From Pseudomonas frederiksbergensis (GTDB lineage Bacteria; Pseudomonadota; Gammaproteobacteria; Pseudomonadales; Pseudomonadaceae): a stretch of 64,000 nt of DNA. Position 1 is the stretch's first letter, and the number at the start of each line of letters is the position of its first letter. Made by a program: the position numbers and the translations under genes. The DNA lies in assembly GCF_003732275.1 (NCBI RefSeq), contig NZ_MOBM01000042.1:1-64000 (forward strand). Direction: 5' to 3'. The notes beneath the pieces are model-generated. The model saw only the letters and a list, made by a program, of their open reading frames with translations. It did no database searches and had not been told where the DNA came from. Positions 25,205-34,206 of this stretch are shown here, piece by piece.

Positions 25205-27553
25205 TTAAGCCGACTTGGCCATGATCAACCCAGTCTCACTCGCCGTCTCCAACCGAATCGCCACAAACTTCGACGTCGGCGTATGGCTGCCGTCCCCGGT
25301 ACTTTCCAGCGGCACCAGCGGGTTCACTTCCGGATAATAAGCAGCCGCTTGCCCGGCAGGAATATCAAACGCCAGCAGCGTAAAGCCCTTCACCCGGCGT
25401 TCACGGCTATCATCCCAGATCGAAACGATGTCAGCCTTCTGCCCTGGCTTGAACCCGAGGCGAATAATGTCGGCTTCATTGACGAATAACACATCCCTCT
25501 GACCTTTCACCCCGCGATAACGGTCATCAAGACCATAAACCGTGGTGTTGTACTGATCGTGGGAGCGCATCGACTGCATGATCAGGTCCGGCAGAACGCC
25601 GGTGGCGCGGGTGCGTTCGTGTACCAGATCTTTGGGCAGCATGTTCGCACGGAAGTTGGCCCGACCCGATGGGGTATTCCAGCGACGTGCGCCGGCGCTG
25701 TTACCCAAGTGGAAACCGCCCGGGTTCTGAATCTTCTCGTTGAAGTCCCGGAAGCCCGGGATGGTGTCGGCGATCAGATCGCGGACGCGGCTGTAATCGG
25801 CCACCAGCCAGTTCCAGTCCACCGGTTTATTCCCCAGGGTCGCCGCGGCGATCCCGGCGATGATTGCAGGCTCCGAGCGCATCTGGTTCGACAGCGGCTG
25901 CAGCTGACCGTTGGAGGCGTGGACCATACTGAACGAGTCTTCCACAGTCACCGCTTGGGCGCCTTCGGTCTGGATATCGATGTCGGTACGGCCCAGACAC
26001 GGCAGGATCAGCGCGTCCTTGCCGTGGGCCAAATGGCTGCGATTGAGCTTGGTGCTGATCTGTACGGTCAGGTCACAGTTGCTCAAAGCCTGGAAGGTCC
26101 GTGGGCTGTCCGGGGTGGCTTGGGCGAAGTTGCCGCCCAGGCCGATGAAGACTTTCGAGCGGCCGTCGGCCATGGCGTGAATCGCCTCGACCACGTTGTG
26201 GCCGTTTTCACGGGGCACCTTGAACTGGAAGCGCCGCTCCAGAGAATCGAGGAGTGCCACCGGCGGACGCTCGTTAATGCCCATCGTCCGGTCGCCCTGC
26301 ACGTTACTGTGGCCACGTACCGGGCACAGACCGGCACCCGGCCGACCGATGTTGCCGCGCAACAGCATCAGGTTGGCGATTTCCTGGATGGTCGGCACCG
26401 AATGACGATGCTGGGTAATGCCCATGGCCCAGCACATAATCACGTTCTTGCCTTTGGCGTACATGCGCGCCGCTTGCTCGATCTCCACCAGCGTCAGGCC
26501 GGATTGTTCGACGATCTGCTCCCATGGGGTGTCGTCGATGACGCCCATGTAATCCAGCACGTTGACGGCATGTTCATTCAGGAAATCGTGATCGAACACT
26601 GCCGGGGCGCCGGTCTTCTGCGCATCGCGCTCCCATTGCAGCAGGAATTTCGCCATGCCGCGCAGCACCGCCATGTCACCGCCCAGTGCCGGACGGAAGT
26701 ACGCGGTATTGGTCGGCTTGTCGCCGTTTGTGAGCATTTCCAGCGGGTGCTGCGGGTTCTGGAAGCGTTCCAGACCGCGTTCTTTCAGCGGGTTGACGCA
26801 CACCACCTGAGCCCCGCGTTTCACCGCTTCGCGCAGGGGTTCGAGCATCCGCGGGTGGTTGGTGCCCGGGTTCTGGCCCCAGACGAAAATCGCATCGGCG
26901 TGTTCGAAATCATTGAAGGTCACAGTGCCTTTGCCGACGCCGATACTTTGCGCCATGGCCACACCACTGGCCTCGTGGCACATGTTCGAGCAGTCGGGGA
27001 AATTGTTGGTGCCGTAGGCGCGTACGAACAGCTGATAGAGGTACGCCGCTTCGTTGCTGGCGCGGCCCGAGGTGTAGAACTCGGCCTGATCCGGGCTCGA
27101 CAGGCCGCGCAGATGCTTGGCGATCAGGGTGAAGGCATCATCCCAGCCGATGGGTTGGTAGCGATCGGTTTCGGCGTTGTAGCTCATCGGCTCGGTCAGA
27201 CGGCCCTGATATTCAAGCCAGTAGTCGCTCTGTTCCAGTAGCGAGCTGACGCTATGTTTGGCAAAGAATGCGGCGTCGACACGGCGTTTGGTCGCTTCCC
27301 AGTTCACCGCTTTGGCGCCGTTCTCGCAGAACATCACCATGCCCTTTTCCGGAGAATCGCCCCAGGCGCAACCTGGGCAGTCGAAGCCGCCGTTCTGGTT
27401 GGTCTTGAGCATTATGCGGAGGTTTTTCAGCGCGTTATCGCTGGTCAACCAGGCTTGGGCGACGCTGATCAGCGCGCCCCAGCCACCGGCTGGGCCTTTG
27501 TAGGGCTTGTAGCGGGGGACGGGTTTCTGGTCGGCTTGACGGTGTTGACTCAC
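25205..27553 (-). CDS. FdhF/YdeP-family molybdopterin oxidoreductase
   Basis: 782 residues starting at a GTG at 27553 (VSQHRQADQKP), which overlaps the fdhD stop by four bases (GTGA); a longer in-frame start is open upstream but would run through fdhD. The N-terminal FDCPGCAWGD (Cys59, Cys62) is a YdeP-type cluster ligand set. Molybdopterin-binding motifs typical of the family appear around GKGTVTFNDFEHADAIFVWGQNP and GNIGRPGAGLCPVRGHSNVQGDRT. Together with FdhD it should be a formate-dehydrogenase-related oxidoreductase carrying a bis-MGD cofactor. Substrate uncertain: family members are not all formate dehydrogenases. No signal peptide. Confidence 0.88.
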   Translation of the reverse strand: MSQHRQADQKPVPRYKPYKGPAGGWGALISVAQAWLTSDNALKNLRIMLKTNQNGGFDCPGCAWGDSPEKGMVMFCENGAKAVNWEATKRRVDAAFFAKHSVSSLLEQSDYWLEYQGRLTEPMSYNAETDRYQPIGWDDAFTLIAKHLRGLSSPDQAEFYTSGRASNEAAYLYQLFVRAYGTNNFPDCSNMCHEASGVAMAQSIGVGKGTVTFNDFEHADAIFVWGQNPGTNHPRMLEPLREAVKRGAQVVCVNPLKERGLERFQNPQHPLEMLTNGDKPTNTAYFRPALGGDMAVLRGMAKFLLQWERDAQKTGAPAVFDHDFLNEHAVNVLDYMGVIDDTPWEQIVEQSGLTLVEIEQAARMYAKGKNVIMCWAMGITQHRHSVPTIQEIANLMLLRGNIGRPGAGLCPVRGHSNVQGDRTMGINERPPVALLDSLERRFQFKVPRENGHNVVEAIHAMADGRSKVFIGLGGNFAQATPDSPRTFQALSNCDLTVQISTKLNRSHLAHGKDALILPCLGRTDIDIQTEGAQAVTVEDSFSMVHASNGQLQPLSNQMRSEPAIIAGIAAATLGNKPVDWNWLVADYSRVRDLIADTIPGFRDFNEKIQNPGGFHLGNSAGARRWNTPSGRANFRANMLPKDLVHERTRATGVLPDLIMQSMRSHDQYNTTVYGLDDRYRGVKGQRDVLFVNEADIIRLGFKPGQKADIVSIWDDSRERRVKGFTLLAFDIPAGQAAAYYPEVNPLVPLESTGDGSHTPTSKFVAIRLETASETGLIMAKSA

Positions 27554-28389
27554 GCTTGATTCTCCAACGCTGGGCTGTAAACCCGCGGTGCACTTTTCTG
27601 CGGCAGATGGATGAGATTGAGGTTGTGACGACGGGCCCATTGCACGGCAAGGCTCGTGGGCGACGACAGGCTGACCAGGGTCTGGATACCGGCGCGTAAC
27701 ACTTTCTGGATCAATTCAAGACTGCAACGACTGGTGACAATCGCCAGCCCGCCAGTGGTCGGGATCTTCTGGCGGATCAATCCGCCGATCAGCTTATCGA
27801 GGGCGTTGTGCCGACCGATGTCTTCACGGCCCAGCAACAATTCGCCGTTGCCGTCCATGAACACCGCCGCATGCACCGCGCCGCAATGCTGGCCCAGCGG
27901 CTGGAATTCGCCGATGCGCTGGCGCAGGCCGTCCAGCCATTCGGCCGGGGGTAGCGGGGCGCCGGGCAATACTTTGAGGTCGGGCAGCGCTTGCTCCACC
28001 GCTTCCACGCCACAGAGCCCGCAACCGCTGGTGCCGGCCAGTTGCCGACGCTGCTGCTTGAGGTTCCAGAAGGCGCGATTGGCGATGGTCACTTGCGCGT
28101 ATTGCGCCGAACCTGTGCCACTGAGTTGCAAGTCGTAGATATCTGAAGCGTCTTCGATAATGCCACTGCCAAGGCTGAAGCCGACGATGAAGTCTTCAAG
28201 ATCCGTTGGCGTCACCAACATGACCGCTTGGCTGATGCCGTTATAGGCAATCGCCAACGCGACTTCCTCGGCCAGCGCAGTGCTGGTCGATTCGGTGTAT
28301 TCAAGATTGCAGTAACTGTAGGTCTGGCTTGCGGCGGTCGCGGGCGTTTCAACAGCTGGCGCCGCGCGGGCAGGGCGCTTGGCGTTCAT
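27550..28389 (-). CDS. fdhD: FdhD, sulfurtransferase for formate dehydrogenase
   Basis: 279 residues. The conserved Cys-x-x-Cys is Cys123-Gly-Leu-Cys126 (SGCGLCGVEA), the site through which FdhD passes sulphur from the cysteine desulfurase to the molybdenum cofactor. Other family landmarks: LTNAL-like EDFIVGFSLGSGIIED and GREDIGRHNALDKLIG. It is the first gene of an operon with the YdeP-like oxidoreductase, overlapping it by four bases, which is the usual arrangement because the oxidoreductase needs FdhD for activity. Confidence 0.95.
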   Translation of the reverse strand: MNAKRPARAAPAVETPATAASQTYSYCNLEYTESTSTALAEEVALAIAYNGISQAVMLVTPTDLEDFIVGFSLGSGIIEDASDIYDLQLSGTGSAQYAQVTIANRAFWNLKQQRRQLAGTSGCGLCGVEAVEQALPDLKVLPGAPLPPAEWLDGLRQRIGEFQPLGQHCGAVHAAVFMDGNGELLLGREDIGRHNALDKLIGGLIRQKIPTTGGLAIVTSRCSLELIQKVLRAGIQTLVSLSSPTSLAVQWARRHNLNLIHLPQKSAPRVYSPALENQA

Positions 28390-28481
28390 GGGCTCACCAA
28401 CGGTTTGGTCAGCTTTAAGCCTAGGCGTGTCAACTTGTCGCGTCTAATCGCTATTACTGATCTACCGATAGATGGGGTCGA

Positions 28482-29369
28482 TCAAGAGTCTGTCAGTGAT
28501 TTCTGATAAATCGCGAAACAGGCTTCTGCGAGCGCCGAACGTGGAGCGCTGCGTCGCATGATCAGCCCCAGCCGGGCGAGGGTCTGGGCGCTTTCGATGG
28601 GCTGTAGGCGCAAGTGATCAGTGAGGTTCTCCAGACCACCTTCCAATGGCATCACGGCGCAACACAGACCGCCGTGTACTGCTTGTAACAATTGGTGGAC
28701 TGAATCGGTTTGCAGCAACGGTTGGGGAGCCAGGCCACGACTATGGAAGTTATGGTCGATGGACTGGCGAAAATGCATGCCGCTGGTGAGCATGCCCAGC
28801 GGCAGTTCAATCAACGATTTCCAGCTTAAGGGCGCGTCGCCGAAACTGAAGAAACGCTGATCGTAAAGCAAGCCCATGCGTGTTTCGCTAAAAGCCAGGG
28901 AGTCGAAACGCTCGCCATCCAGGCGTTCCAGGTAGGAAACACCGAGGTCGAGGCGATTGTTCGCCAGTTGTTCGAGGATCTGTTCGGAACTCAGTGCCGA
29001 GAGTTCGAAGCGCAGGTTCGGGTGTTCGGCGTGCAGGCGTTGCATCAGCGGTACCGGGTCGAAACTCGACAGCGGCACTACGCCCAGACGCAACGTACCT
29101 ACGAGGTTGCCGCGACAGGCTGCCGCTTCGGCCTGCAAACCGTCGTAGGCAGCCAACACCGTACGCGCCCACGCCAGCACGCGTTCGCCCGGCGCGGTGA
29201 AACCTTCGAAGCGTTGGCCGCGGTTGACCAACGGCAGGTCGAGCTCTTCTTCGAGGCTGCGCAGGCGCATGGACAGGGTCGGCTGGGTGATGTGACAACG
29301 CGCGGCGGCCTGGCCGAAGTGCCGGGTTTCGTCGAGAGCGATGAGGAATTTGAGCTGCTTGATGTCCAT
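28482..29369 (-). CDS. LysR-family transcriptional regulator
   Basis: 295 residues. The N-terminal winged helix is clear (MDIKQLKFLIALDETRHFGQAAARCHITQ); the effector domain follows with GTLRLGVVP and later LPLGML, the usual substrate-pocket landmarks. It is transcribed towards fdhD but 93 bases separate them, with no clear co-operon. Downstream, the LysM gene is divergent from it. Target unknown; the nearest candidates are the fdhD/oxidoreductase operon or its own promoter. Confidence 0.9.
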   Translation of the reverse strand: MDIKQLKFLIALDETRHFGQAAARCHITQPTLSMRLRSLEEELDLPLVNRGQRFEGFTAPGERVLAWARTVLAAYDGLQAEAAACRGNLVGTLRLGVVPLSSFDPVPLMQRLHAEHPNLRFELSALSSEQILEQLANNRLDLGVSYLERLDGERFDSLAFSETRMGLLYDQRFFSFGDAPLSWKSLIELPLGMLTSGMHFRQSIDHNFHSRGLAPQPLLQTDSVHQLLQAVHGGLCCAVMPLEGGLENLTDHLRLQPIESAQTLARLGLIMRRSAPRSALAEACFAIYQKSLTDS

Positions 29370-29505
29370 CTTCGCTCCAGGGCGCGGGCAAGGTTTGCGA
29401 TTCTACCGCCTGCACGGGATTGGGTCATTGGTCGGCTGGCAACCGGGCTTTGCCAGGCTGGTCTAGTCTTTGGCGTCTGGAACCTGAACCTATGGAGAAA
29501 ACACG

Positions 29506-29955
29506 ATGAGCCTTTTCAGCTTTTTGAAAGATGCCGGTGAAAAAATCCTTGATGCATTGACACCAGACAAGGCCGAAGCCAACAGCGAAGCGTTGACCAA
29601 GCATGTGAAAGACGCACTGTCAGGAATCGATACGTCCAAAATCCAGGTGAAGGTTGAAGGCGAGAAAGTTATCGCCACCGGCGAAGCCGCCACCCAGGAA
29701 GAAAAAGAAAAAATTCTTTTGACCCTGGGCAATGTGGCCGGTATCAGCTCGGTGGATGATCAGATCACCGTGACCGGGCCAGTGGCAACGGCGGCAAAAT
29801 TTGTCACCGTCGAGAAAGGCGACACTCTCAGCGCCATTTCCAAGCGTGTATATGGCGATGCCAACAAGTATCAAAAGATCTTCGAAGCCAACAAGCCAAT
29901 GCTCAAGGATCCGAACAAGATCTATCCGGGGCAGTCGTTGCGGATTCCTGAGTAA
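29506..29955 (+). CDS. LysM/BON protein, YgaU/Kbp-like
   Basis: 149 residues. A BON domain (about 22-90, PDKAEANSEALTKHVKDAL ... VEGEKVIATGEA) is followed by a C-terminal LysM domain (about 97-146, FVTVEKGDTLSAISKRVYGD ... PGQSLRIPE). This is the domain order of YgaU/Kbp, a K+-binding cytoplasmic protein of Escherichia coli that helps growth at high K+. No signal peptide is present, which supports a cytoplasmic location rather than peptidoglycan binding. Confidence 0.9.
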   Translation: MSLFSFLKDAGEKILDALTPDKAEANSEALTKHVKDALSGIDTSKIQVKVEGEKVIATGEAATQEEKEKILLTLGNVAGISSVDDQITVTGPVATAAKFVTVEKGDTLSAISKRVYGDANKYQKIFEANKPMLKDPNKIYPGQSLRIPE

Positions 29956-29973
29956 GACTTGAGACCGTGTGAT

Positions 29974-30070
29974 GGCCATCGCGGGCAAGCCGCGCTCCCA
30001 CAGGTTTTATGTCGTATGCATACCACGCGAACGACAAAAAACCTGTGGGAGCGGGCTTGCTCGCGAAGCA
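29974..30070. repeat. REP pair (BIME)
   Basis: GCCATCGCGGGCAAGCCGCG from 29975 (an imperfect left arm) and AACCTGTGGGAGCGGGCTTG near 30040, between the LysM and nucleotidase genes. Confidence 0.85.
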
Positions 30071-30081
30071 GGCGACTCGGT

Positions 30082-30744
30082 CTAGAGCCCTGCGATGAGC
30101 TCCCGATAATCCCCCACCGCCGCAAACTCGGCCGTGTCCTTCGGCCCTTTGCGGCTGTCCGGCTCGCTCACGGCCAGCAGATGCGCCACGCCAAAATTGC
30201 GCGCACTGCGCAGGATCGGCAGCGTGTCATCGATAAACAGACTGCGCGCCGGATCAAAGTCGATGTCGGCTTGCAAGGCATCCCAGAACTGCGGGTTTTC
30301 CTTGGGGAAACCGTAATCGTGAGAGCTGATCAAACGCTCGAAATACGGCGCCAGTTCAATTCGTTCCAGCTTCAATGACAGCGAGTCGCGGTGGGCGTTG
30401 GTGATCAGTACCACGCGTTTGCCGGCGCGTTTGATCGCCGCCAGAAACGTGTCCGCGTCCGGCCGCAGGGCGATCAGGTGTGCGGTTTCCAGTTTCAGTT
30501 CGCGCACCGACAGTTTCAGCTCGGCGCTCCAGAAGTCCAGGCAGTACCACTGCAACTGGCCGGCATTGCGTTCGAACAGCGGCTGCAACTCCAGCTCCGC
30601 CATGGCCCGGCTCACCCCGTGCAGCTCGGCATAACGCTGGGGCAGATGCTCCATCCAGAAATGGTTGTCGTAGTGCAGGTCCAGCAGCGTGCCGTCCATG
30701 TCCAGCAGAACGGTATCGATGTCGCGCCAGGGCAGCAGGGACAT
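30082..30744 (-). CDS. yrfG: GMP/IMP nucleotidase (YrfG-like HAD phosphatase)
   Basis: 220 residues starting at MSLLPWRDID (ATG at 30744); longer frames read upstream into the nudE promoter and are not credible. HAD motif I is LLDMDGTL with Asp15 and Asp17; motif II is VLITNAH; motif III/IV lies around FPKENPQFWD and SLFIDDTLPILR. YrfG dephosphorylates GMP and IMP. It is divergent from nudE, another nucleotide-recycling enzyme, the common gammaproteobacterial arrangement. Confidence 0.92.
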   Translation of the reverse strand: MSLLPWRDIDTVLLDMDGTLLDLHYDNHFWMEHLPQRYAELHGVSRAMAELELQPLFERNAGQLQWYCLDFWSAELKLSVRELKLETAHLIALRPDADTFLAAIKRAGKRVVLITNAHRDSLSLKLERIELAPYFERLISSHDYGFPKENPQFWDALQADIDFDPARSLFIDDTLPILRSARNFGVAHLLAVSEPDSRKGPKDTAEFAAVGDYRELIAGL

Positions 30745-30834
30745 AAAAAACTTCTCCAGCGGTAAAAAAGATATCCGAGGTAAACAATCAGGATAGGCCG
30801 GGTATAGTAACGCGTTCACGCCAAGGAGCCTCTC

Positions 30835-31401
30835 ATGCGCCAGAAACCCACCGTACTCGCCCGCGAGATCGTCGCCACCAGCCGTTTGTTCTGTGTCGAA
30901 GAGCTGAAGTTGCGCTTTTCCAATGGCGTGGAGCGTACTTACGAGCGTCTGGTCAGCAAAGGCACCGGTCATGGTGCGGTGATGATCGTGGCGATGCTTG
31001 ACGCGGACCACGCGGTGTTGGTGGAGGAATACTGTGGCGGCACCGATGCCTACGAACTGTCCCTGCCCAAAGGCTTGATCGAGCCGGGCGAAGACGTATT
31101 GGCGGCGGCCGAGCGCGAGCTCATGGAGGAGGCCGGGTATGGCGCACGGCAGCTGGAACATTTGACCGAGTTGTCATTGTCACCGGGCTACATGAGCCAG
31201 AGAATCCAGGTGGTGCTGGCCACCGACCTGTACGAAGAACGCCTGGAAGGTGATGAGCCCGAGCCGATGGGAGTAGAAAAGATCAACCTGCATGAATTGT
31301 CAGCCCTGGCGCAGAACCCGCGATTCACCGAGGGCCGTGCCTTGGCGGCGCTGTATCTGGCCCGTGATCTGCTGACTCAGCGAGGGGTGTTCCTGCCATG
31401 A
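30835..31401 (+). CDS. nudE: NudE, ADP-compound hydrolase (Nudix)
   Basis: 188 residues. The Nudix box is complete: GLIEPGEDVLAAAERELMEE from Gly80, with the REXXEE core ending at residues 100-103 (AGYG). NudE hydrolyses ADP-ribose, NADH and diadenosine polyphosphates to AMP plus another product. Its stop overlaps the start of cysQ by four bases (ATGA), so the pair is an operon, matching other pseudomonads. Confidence 0.94.
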   Translation: MRQKPTVLAREIVATSRLFCVEELKLRFSNGVERTYERLVSKGTGHGAVMIVAMLDADHAVLVEEYCGGTDAYELSLPKGLIEPGEDVLAAAERELMEEAGYGARQLEHLTELSLSPGYMSQRIQVVLATDLYEERLEGDEPEPMGVEKINLHELSALAQNPRFTEGRALAALYLARDLLTQRGVFLP

Positions 31402-32231
31402 CGTTGAATTTCCCCCATCCGCTGATGGCCCCAGTCGTTGAACTGGCTTTGAAGGCTGGCGAGGCGATCCTGCCGTTCTGGCGCGTCAACGTTGCCGTCA
31501 CTGCAAAGTCCGATGATTCCCCGGTCACAGCCGCTGACATGGCCGCTCATCATCTGATTCTGGCCGGGCTGACGGCGCTGGATCCGAGCATTCCGGTGCT
31601 GTCCGAAGAGGACGCCAATATCCCCCAGAGCGTGCGCGCCGGCTGGCAGCGCTGGTGGCTGGTCGATCCGTTGGACGGGACCAAGGAGTTTATTTCCGGC
31701 AGTGAAGAGTTCACCGTCAACATTGCGCTGATCGAGAAAGGGCGTGTGGTGTTCGGTGTAGTGTCGATGCCGACCAATGGGCGCTTTTATGTCGGCGGCG
31801 CCGGGTTGGGTGCCTGGCGTGGCGATATAGGCGCCGAGCCGTTGCCGATTCAGGTTCGCGAGGTTCCGGCTGCGGGTGAAGCCTTTACGGTTGTTGCCAG
31901 TCGTCGGCATTCGAGCCCTGAGCAGGAGCGGTTACTCGCGGGGTTGAGCGACAGCCTGGGTGAACTGCAACTGGCGAATATCGGCAGCTCGCTGAAATTT
32001 TGCCTGCTGGCGGAAGGGGCGGCGGATTGTTATCCACGGTTGGCGCCGACTTCGCAGTGGGACACCGCCGCGGCTCAAGGCGTGCTGGAAGGTGCGGGGG
32101 GGGAGGTGCTGGATTTGAGCGGTGAGCCGTTCTGTTATCCGGCGCGGGATTCGTTGCTGAATGAGTTCTTTCTGGCGCTGCCGGCTAAGGCTGCGTGGCG
32201 GGAGAAGTTATTGGCTTTGGCTCGGGGTTGA
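31398..32231 (+). CDS. cysQ: CysQ, 3'(2'),5'-bisphosphate nucleotidase
   Basis: 277 residues of the inositol-monophosphatase fold. Metal-binding signature is at 90-98 (DPLDGTKEF), the second at SQWDTAAAQGVLEGAGG, and the active-site loop with EED at 70-72. CysQ removes the 3' phosphate from phosphoadenosine phosphate, a by-product of sulfate assimilation, and so keeps the pathway running. Overlaps nudE by four bases. Confidence 0.95.
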   Translation: MTLNFPHPLMAPVVELALKAGEAILPFWRVNVAVTAKSDDSPVTAADMAAHHLILAGLTALDPSIPVLSEEDANIPQSVRAGWQRWWLVDPLDGTKEFISGSEEFTVNIALIEKGRVVFGVVSMPTNGRFYVGGAGLGAWRGDIGAEPLPIQVREVPAAGEAFTVVASRRHSSPEQERLLAGLSDSLGELQLANIGSSLKFCLLAEGAADCYPRLAPTSQWDTAAAQGVLEGAGGEVLDLSGEPFCYPARDSLLNEFFLALPAKAAWREKLLALARG

Positions 32232-32235
32232 AGAT

Positions 32236-32312
32236 CAAAAGATCGCAGCCTTCGGCAGCTCCTACGCGAGAATGCGTACACCTGTAGGAGCTGCCGAAGG
32301 CTGCGATCTTTT
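32236..32312. terminator. Inverted repeat between convergent cysQ and thioesterase
   Basis: CAAAAGATCGCAGCCTTCGG from 32236 is mirrored by CTGCCGAAGGCTGCGATCTT ending at 32312, with A- and T-runs outside. It belongs to the GTAGGAGCTGC repeat type and probably terminates both genes. Confidence 0.75.
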
Positions 32313-32315
32313 GCT

Positions 32316-32771
32316 TTACCGGTGAAGGACGTACTGCCCGGTAAACTTCACCGCATCCTCTTCACTCCCGGTATTCACGATCCGCGAATGCAGCGTCAAC
32401 CGCGCCCGCCCATACCGCTCATACATGGCCAGAAACTTCTTCCACACCGCCGCACTCGGTGCCTGGCAAATCGCTGTCGCGTCCATGGTGACCGGCAGCG
32501 GGTAGCTGATCTGCCCTTCCTGAATCACGATGTGCCCGTCTTCAATGCCTTCTTCGTGCAGCCGCAAATGCAACCAGCCCCAGCCGGCCAACACCGCCCC
32601 GCAATACAGGCTGCCACCGAACATGGTGCTCTTGTGATTGACGTTGGCCTCCAGCGGCAGGTGCAGGCGCAGTTGTTGGTCGTGCCAGTTGAGCACTTTG
32701 AGGCCCATCTTCCGCGTGAGGGGAATGTCGTGATGGAGGATCGATTCCAGGTGACGACTGTCGCGGTTCAT
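32316..32771 (-). CDS. YiiD C-terminal-type thioesterase domain protein
   Basis: 151 residues. The segment ANVNHKSTMFGGSLYCGAVLAGWGWLH (about 43-69) matches the thioesterase domain found at the C-terminus of YiiD, a hotdog-fold family; HKSTMFGGSL is the active-site helix. Stand-alone copies are common in Pseudomonas. Substrate unknown. It lies between the nudE-cysQ operon and dctBD, convergent to the first, without an obvious partner. Confidence 0.82.
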   Translation of the reverse strand: MNRDSRHLESILHHDIPLTRKMGLKVLNWHDQQLRLHLPLEANVNHKSTMFGGSLYCGAVLAGWGWLHLRLHEEGIEDGHIVIQEGQISYPLPVTMDATAICQAPSAAVWKKFLAMYERYGRARLTLHSRIVNTGSEEDAVKFTGQYVLHR

Positions 32772-32811
32772 TCACGGGCCTTTTGTTTGAAGGGGATGAT
32801 TTTACGGTAGC

Positions 32812-34206
32812 TCAATCAAGCTCGTCGGTGGGGCTGCTGGCGCCGGCGTCGGCGAAGTTCAGACCATGCTTGCGCAGTTTGTCATGCAAGGTTTTGCGCG
32901 GAATCCCGAGCGCTTCGGCGAGGCTGCGTACGGAGCTGTGCGAGCGTGCCAGTTCGGCGGCAATCAGGCTCTTCTCGAAGTTCTCCACTTGCTCGCTAAG
33001 GCCGCCGCTGACCACTTCAATCGTGCTGCCGACGCCGCCATCCGGCATGTTGTTGTCCAGCGCCAGTTCCAGGCCCAAGGCAAAGCGTTCGGCGGCGTTC
33101 TGCAGTTCTCGCACATTGCCTGGCCAGGTGTGGCGTAGCAGCAATGCCCGGTGCCCCGGTTGCAATTCATGGGGCGGCAAACCGTGGCGGGCGCTGGCTT
33201 CATCAGCGAAATGCTGGAACAGCATCAGCGCATCTTCGCCCCGCTCGCGCAGCGGCGGAATGCGCAGCGGCGCGACGTTCAGGCGGTAATACAAGTCGGC
33301 GCGGAAGCGGCCCTGATCGGCGGATTGACGCAGGTCTTCCTTGGTCGCGGCGATGATGCGGATGTCCAGCGGGATCAGCTGGTTGCCACCCAAGCGCTCG
33401 ACGACCCGCTCTTGCAGCAAGCGCAGCAGTTTCACCTGCACATCCAGGCTCATGCTTTCGATTTCATCGAGGAACAACGTGCCGCCATTGGCGAATTCGA
33501 ACTTGCCGATGCGGCGCTTTTGCGCGCCGGTGAAGGCGCCGGGCTCGTGACCGAATAGCTCGCTTTCCACCACCGACTCGGCCAGGGCCCCGGCGTTGAT
33601 CGCCACGAACGGGCCGTTACGCCGACTCGACAGGTCGTGCAGCGCGCGGGCCACCACTTCCTTGCCCGCACCGGTTTCGCCGAGGATCAGCACGTCGGCC
33701 TTGGTCGCCGCCAATGCACCGATCTGCTCACGCAGGCGCAGCATCGGCGCCGATTGCCCGACCAGTCGAGCGCTCAGTTCGTTGCGATCGCTCAGGGCCA
33801 GGCGCAGGCTGCGGTTGTCCAGCACCAGCCGGCGCAGGTCCAGGGCACGACGCACGCTGTCGAGCAGGGCGTCGCTGGCGAAAGGTTTTTCCAGAAAGTC
33901 ATAGGCCCCGGCGCGCATGGCTTGTACGGCTAGCGGCACATCGCCGTGGCCGGTGATCAGCAGCACTGGCAGCTCCGGGTCCTGAGCGTGGAGTTCGGTC
34001 AGCAGTTCGAGACCGTCCATGCCCGGCATGCGGATGTCACTGACCACCACTCCCGGCCAGTCGCGTTCCAGTTGCCCGGCCAGGCCTTTGGCTTCAGCCA
34101 GCGGCAGGATCTTCAGGCCGGCAAGGTCCAGAGTCTGGCTCAGGGCCTGGCGCAGGTGGGGATCGTCGTCGATCAACACGACCTGGATGCGGTTGTCGAT
34201 GGTCAT
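32812..34206 (-). CDS. dctD: DctD-like sigma-54-dependent response regulator
   Basis: 464 residues. Receiver domain with Asp57 (VVVSDIRMPGMDG); AAA+ domain with Walker A GETGAGKEVVAR and the sigma-54 contact loop GAFTGA (EPGAFTGAQKRR); Fis-like helix-turn-helix at the C-terminus (VRSLAEALGIPRKTLHDKLRKHG). Partners the kinase upstream, overlapping it by four bases. By analogy with DctD it activates a sigma-54 promoter for C4-dicarboxylate uptake (dctA or similar); no such transporter gene is in the window. Confidence 0.92.
   Translation of the reverse strand: MTIDNRIQVVLIDDDPHLRQALSQTLDLAGLKILPLAEAKGLAGQLERDWPGVVVSDIRMPGMDGLELLTELHAQDPELPVLLITGHGDVPLAVQAMRAGAYDFLEKPFASDALLDSVRRALDLRRLVLDNRSLRLALSDRNELSARLVGQSAPMLRLREQIGALAATKADVLILGETGAGKEVVARALHDLSSRRNGPFVAINAGALAESVVESELFGHEPGAFTGAQKRRIGKFEFANGGTLFLDEIESMSLDVQVKLLRLLQERVVERLGGNQLIPLDIRIIAATKEDLRQSADQGRFRADLYYRLNVAPLRIPPLRERGEDALMLFQHFADEASARHGLPPHELQPGHRALLLRHTWPGNVRELQNAAERFALGLELALDNNMPDGGVGSTIEVVSGGLSEQVENFEKSLIAAELARSHSSVRSLAEALGIPRKTLHDKLRKHGLNFADAGASSPTDELD

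Noticed and set aside
25559..27241. 560-codon plus-strand frame opposite the molybdopterin oxidoreductase
   Set aside because: Shadow frame; no motifs, while the minus-strand protein is a clear family member.
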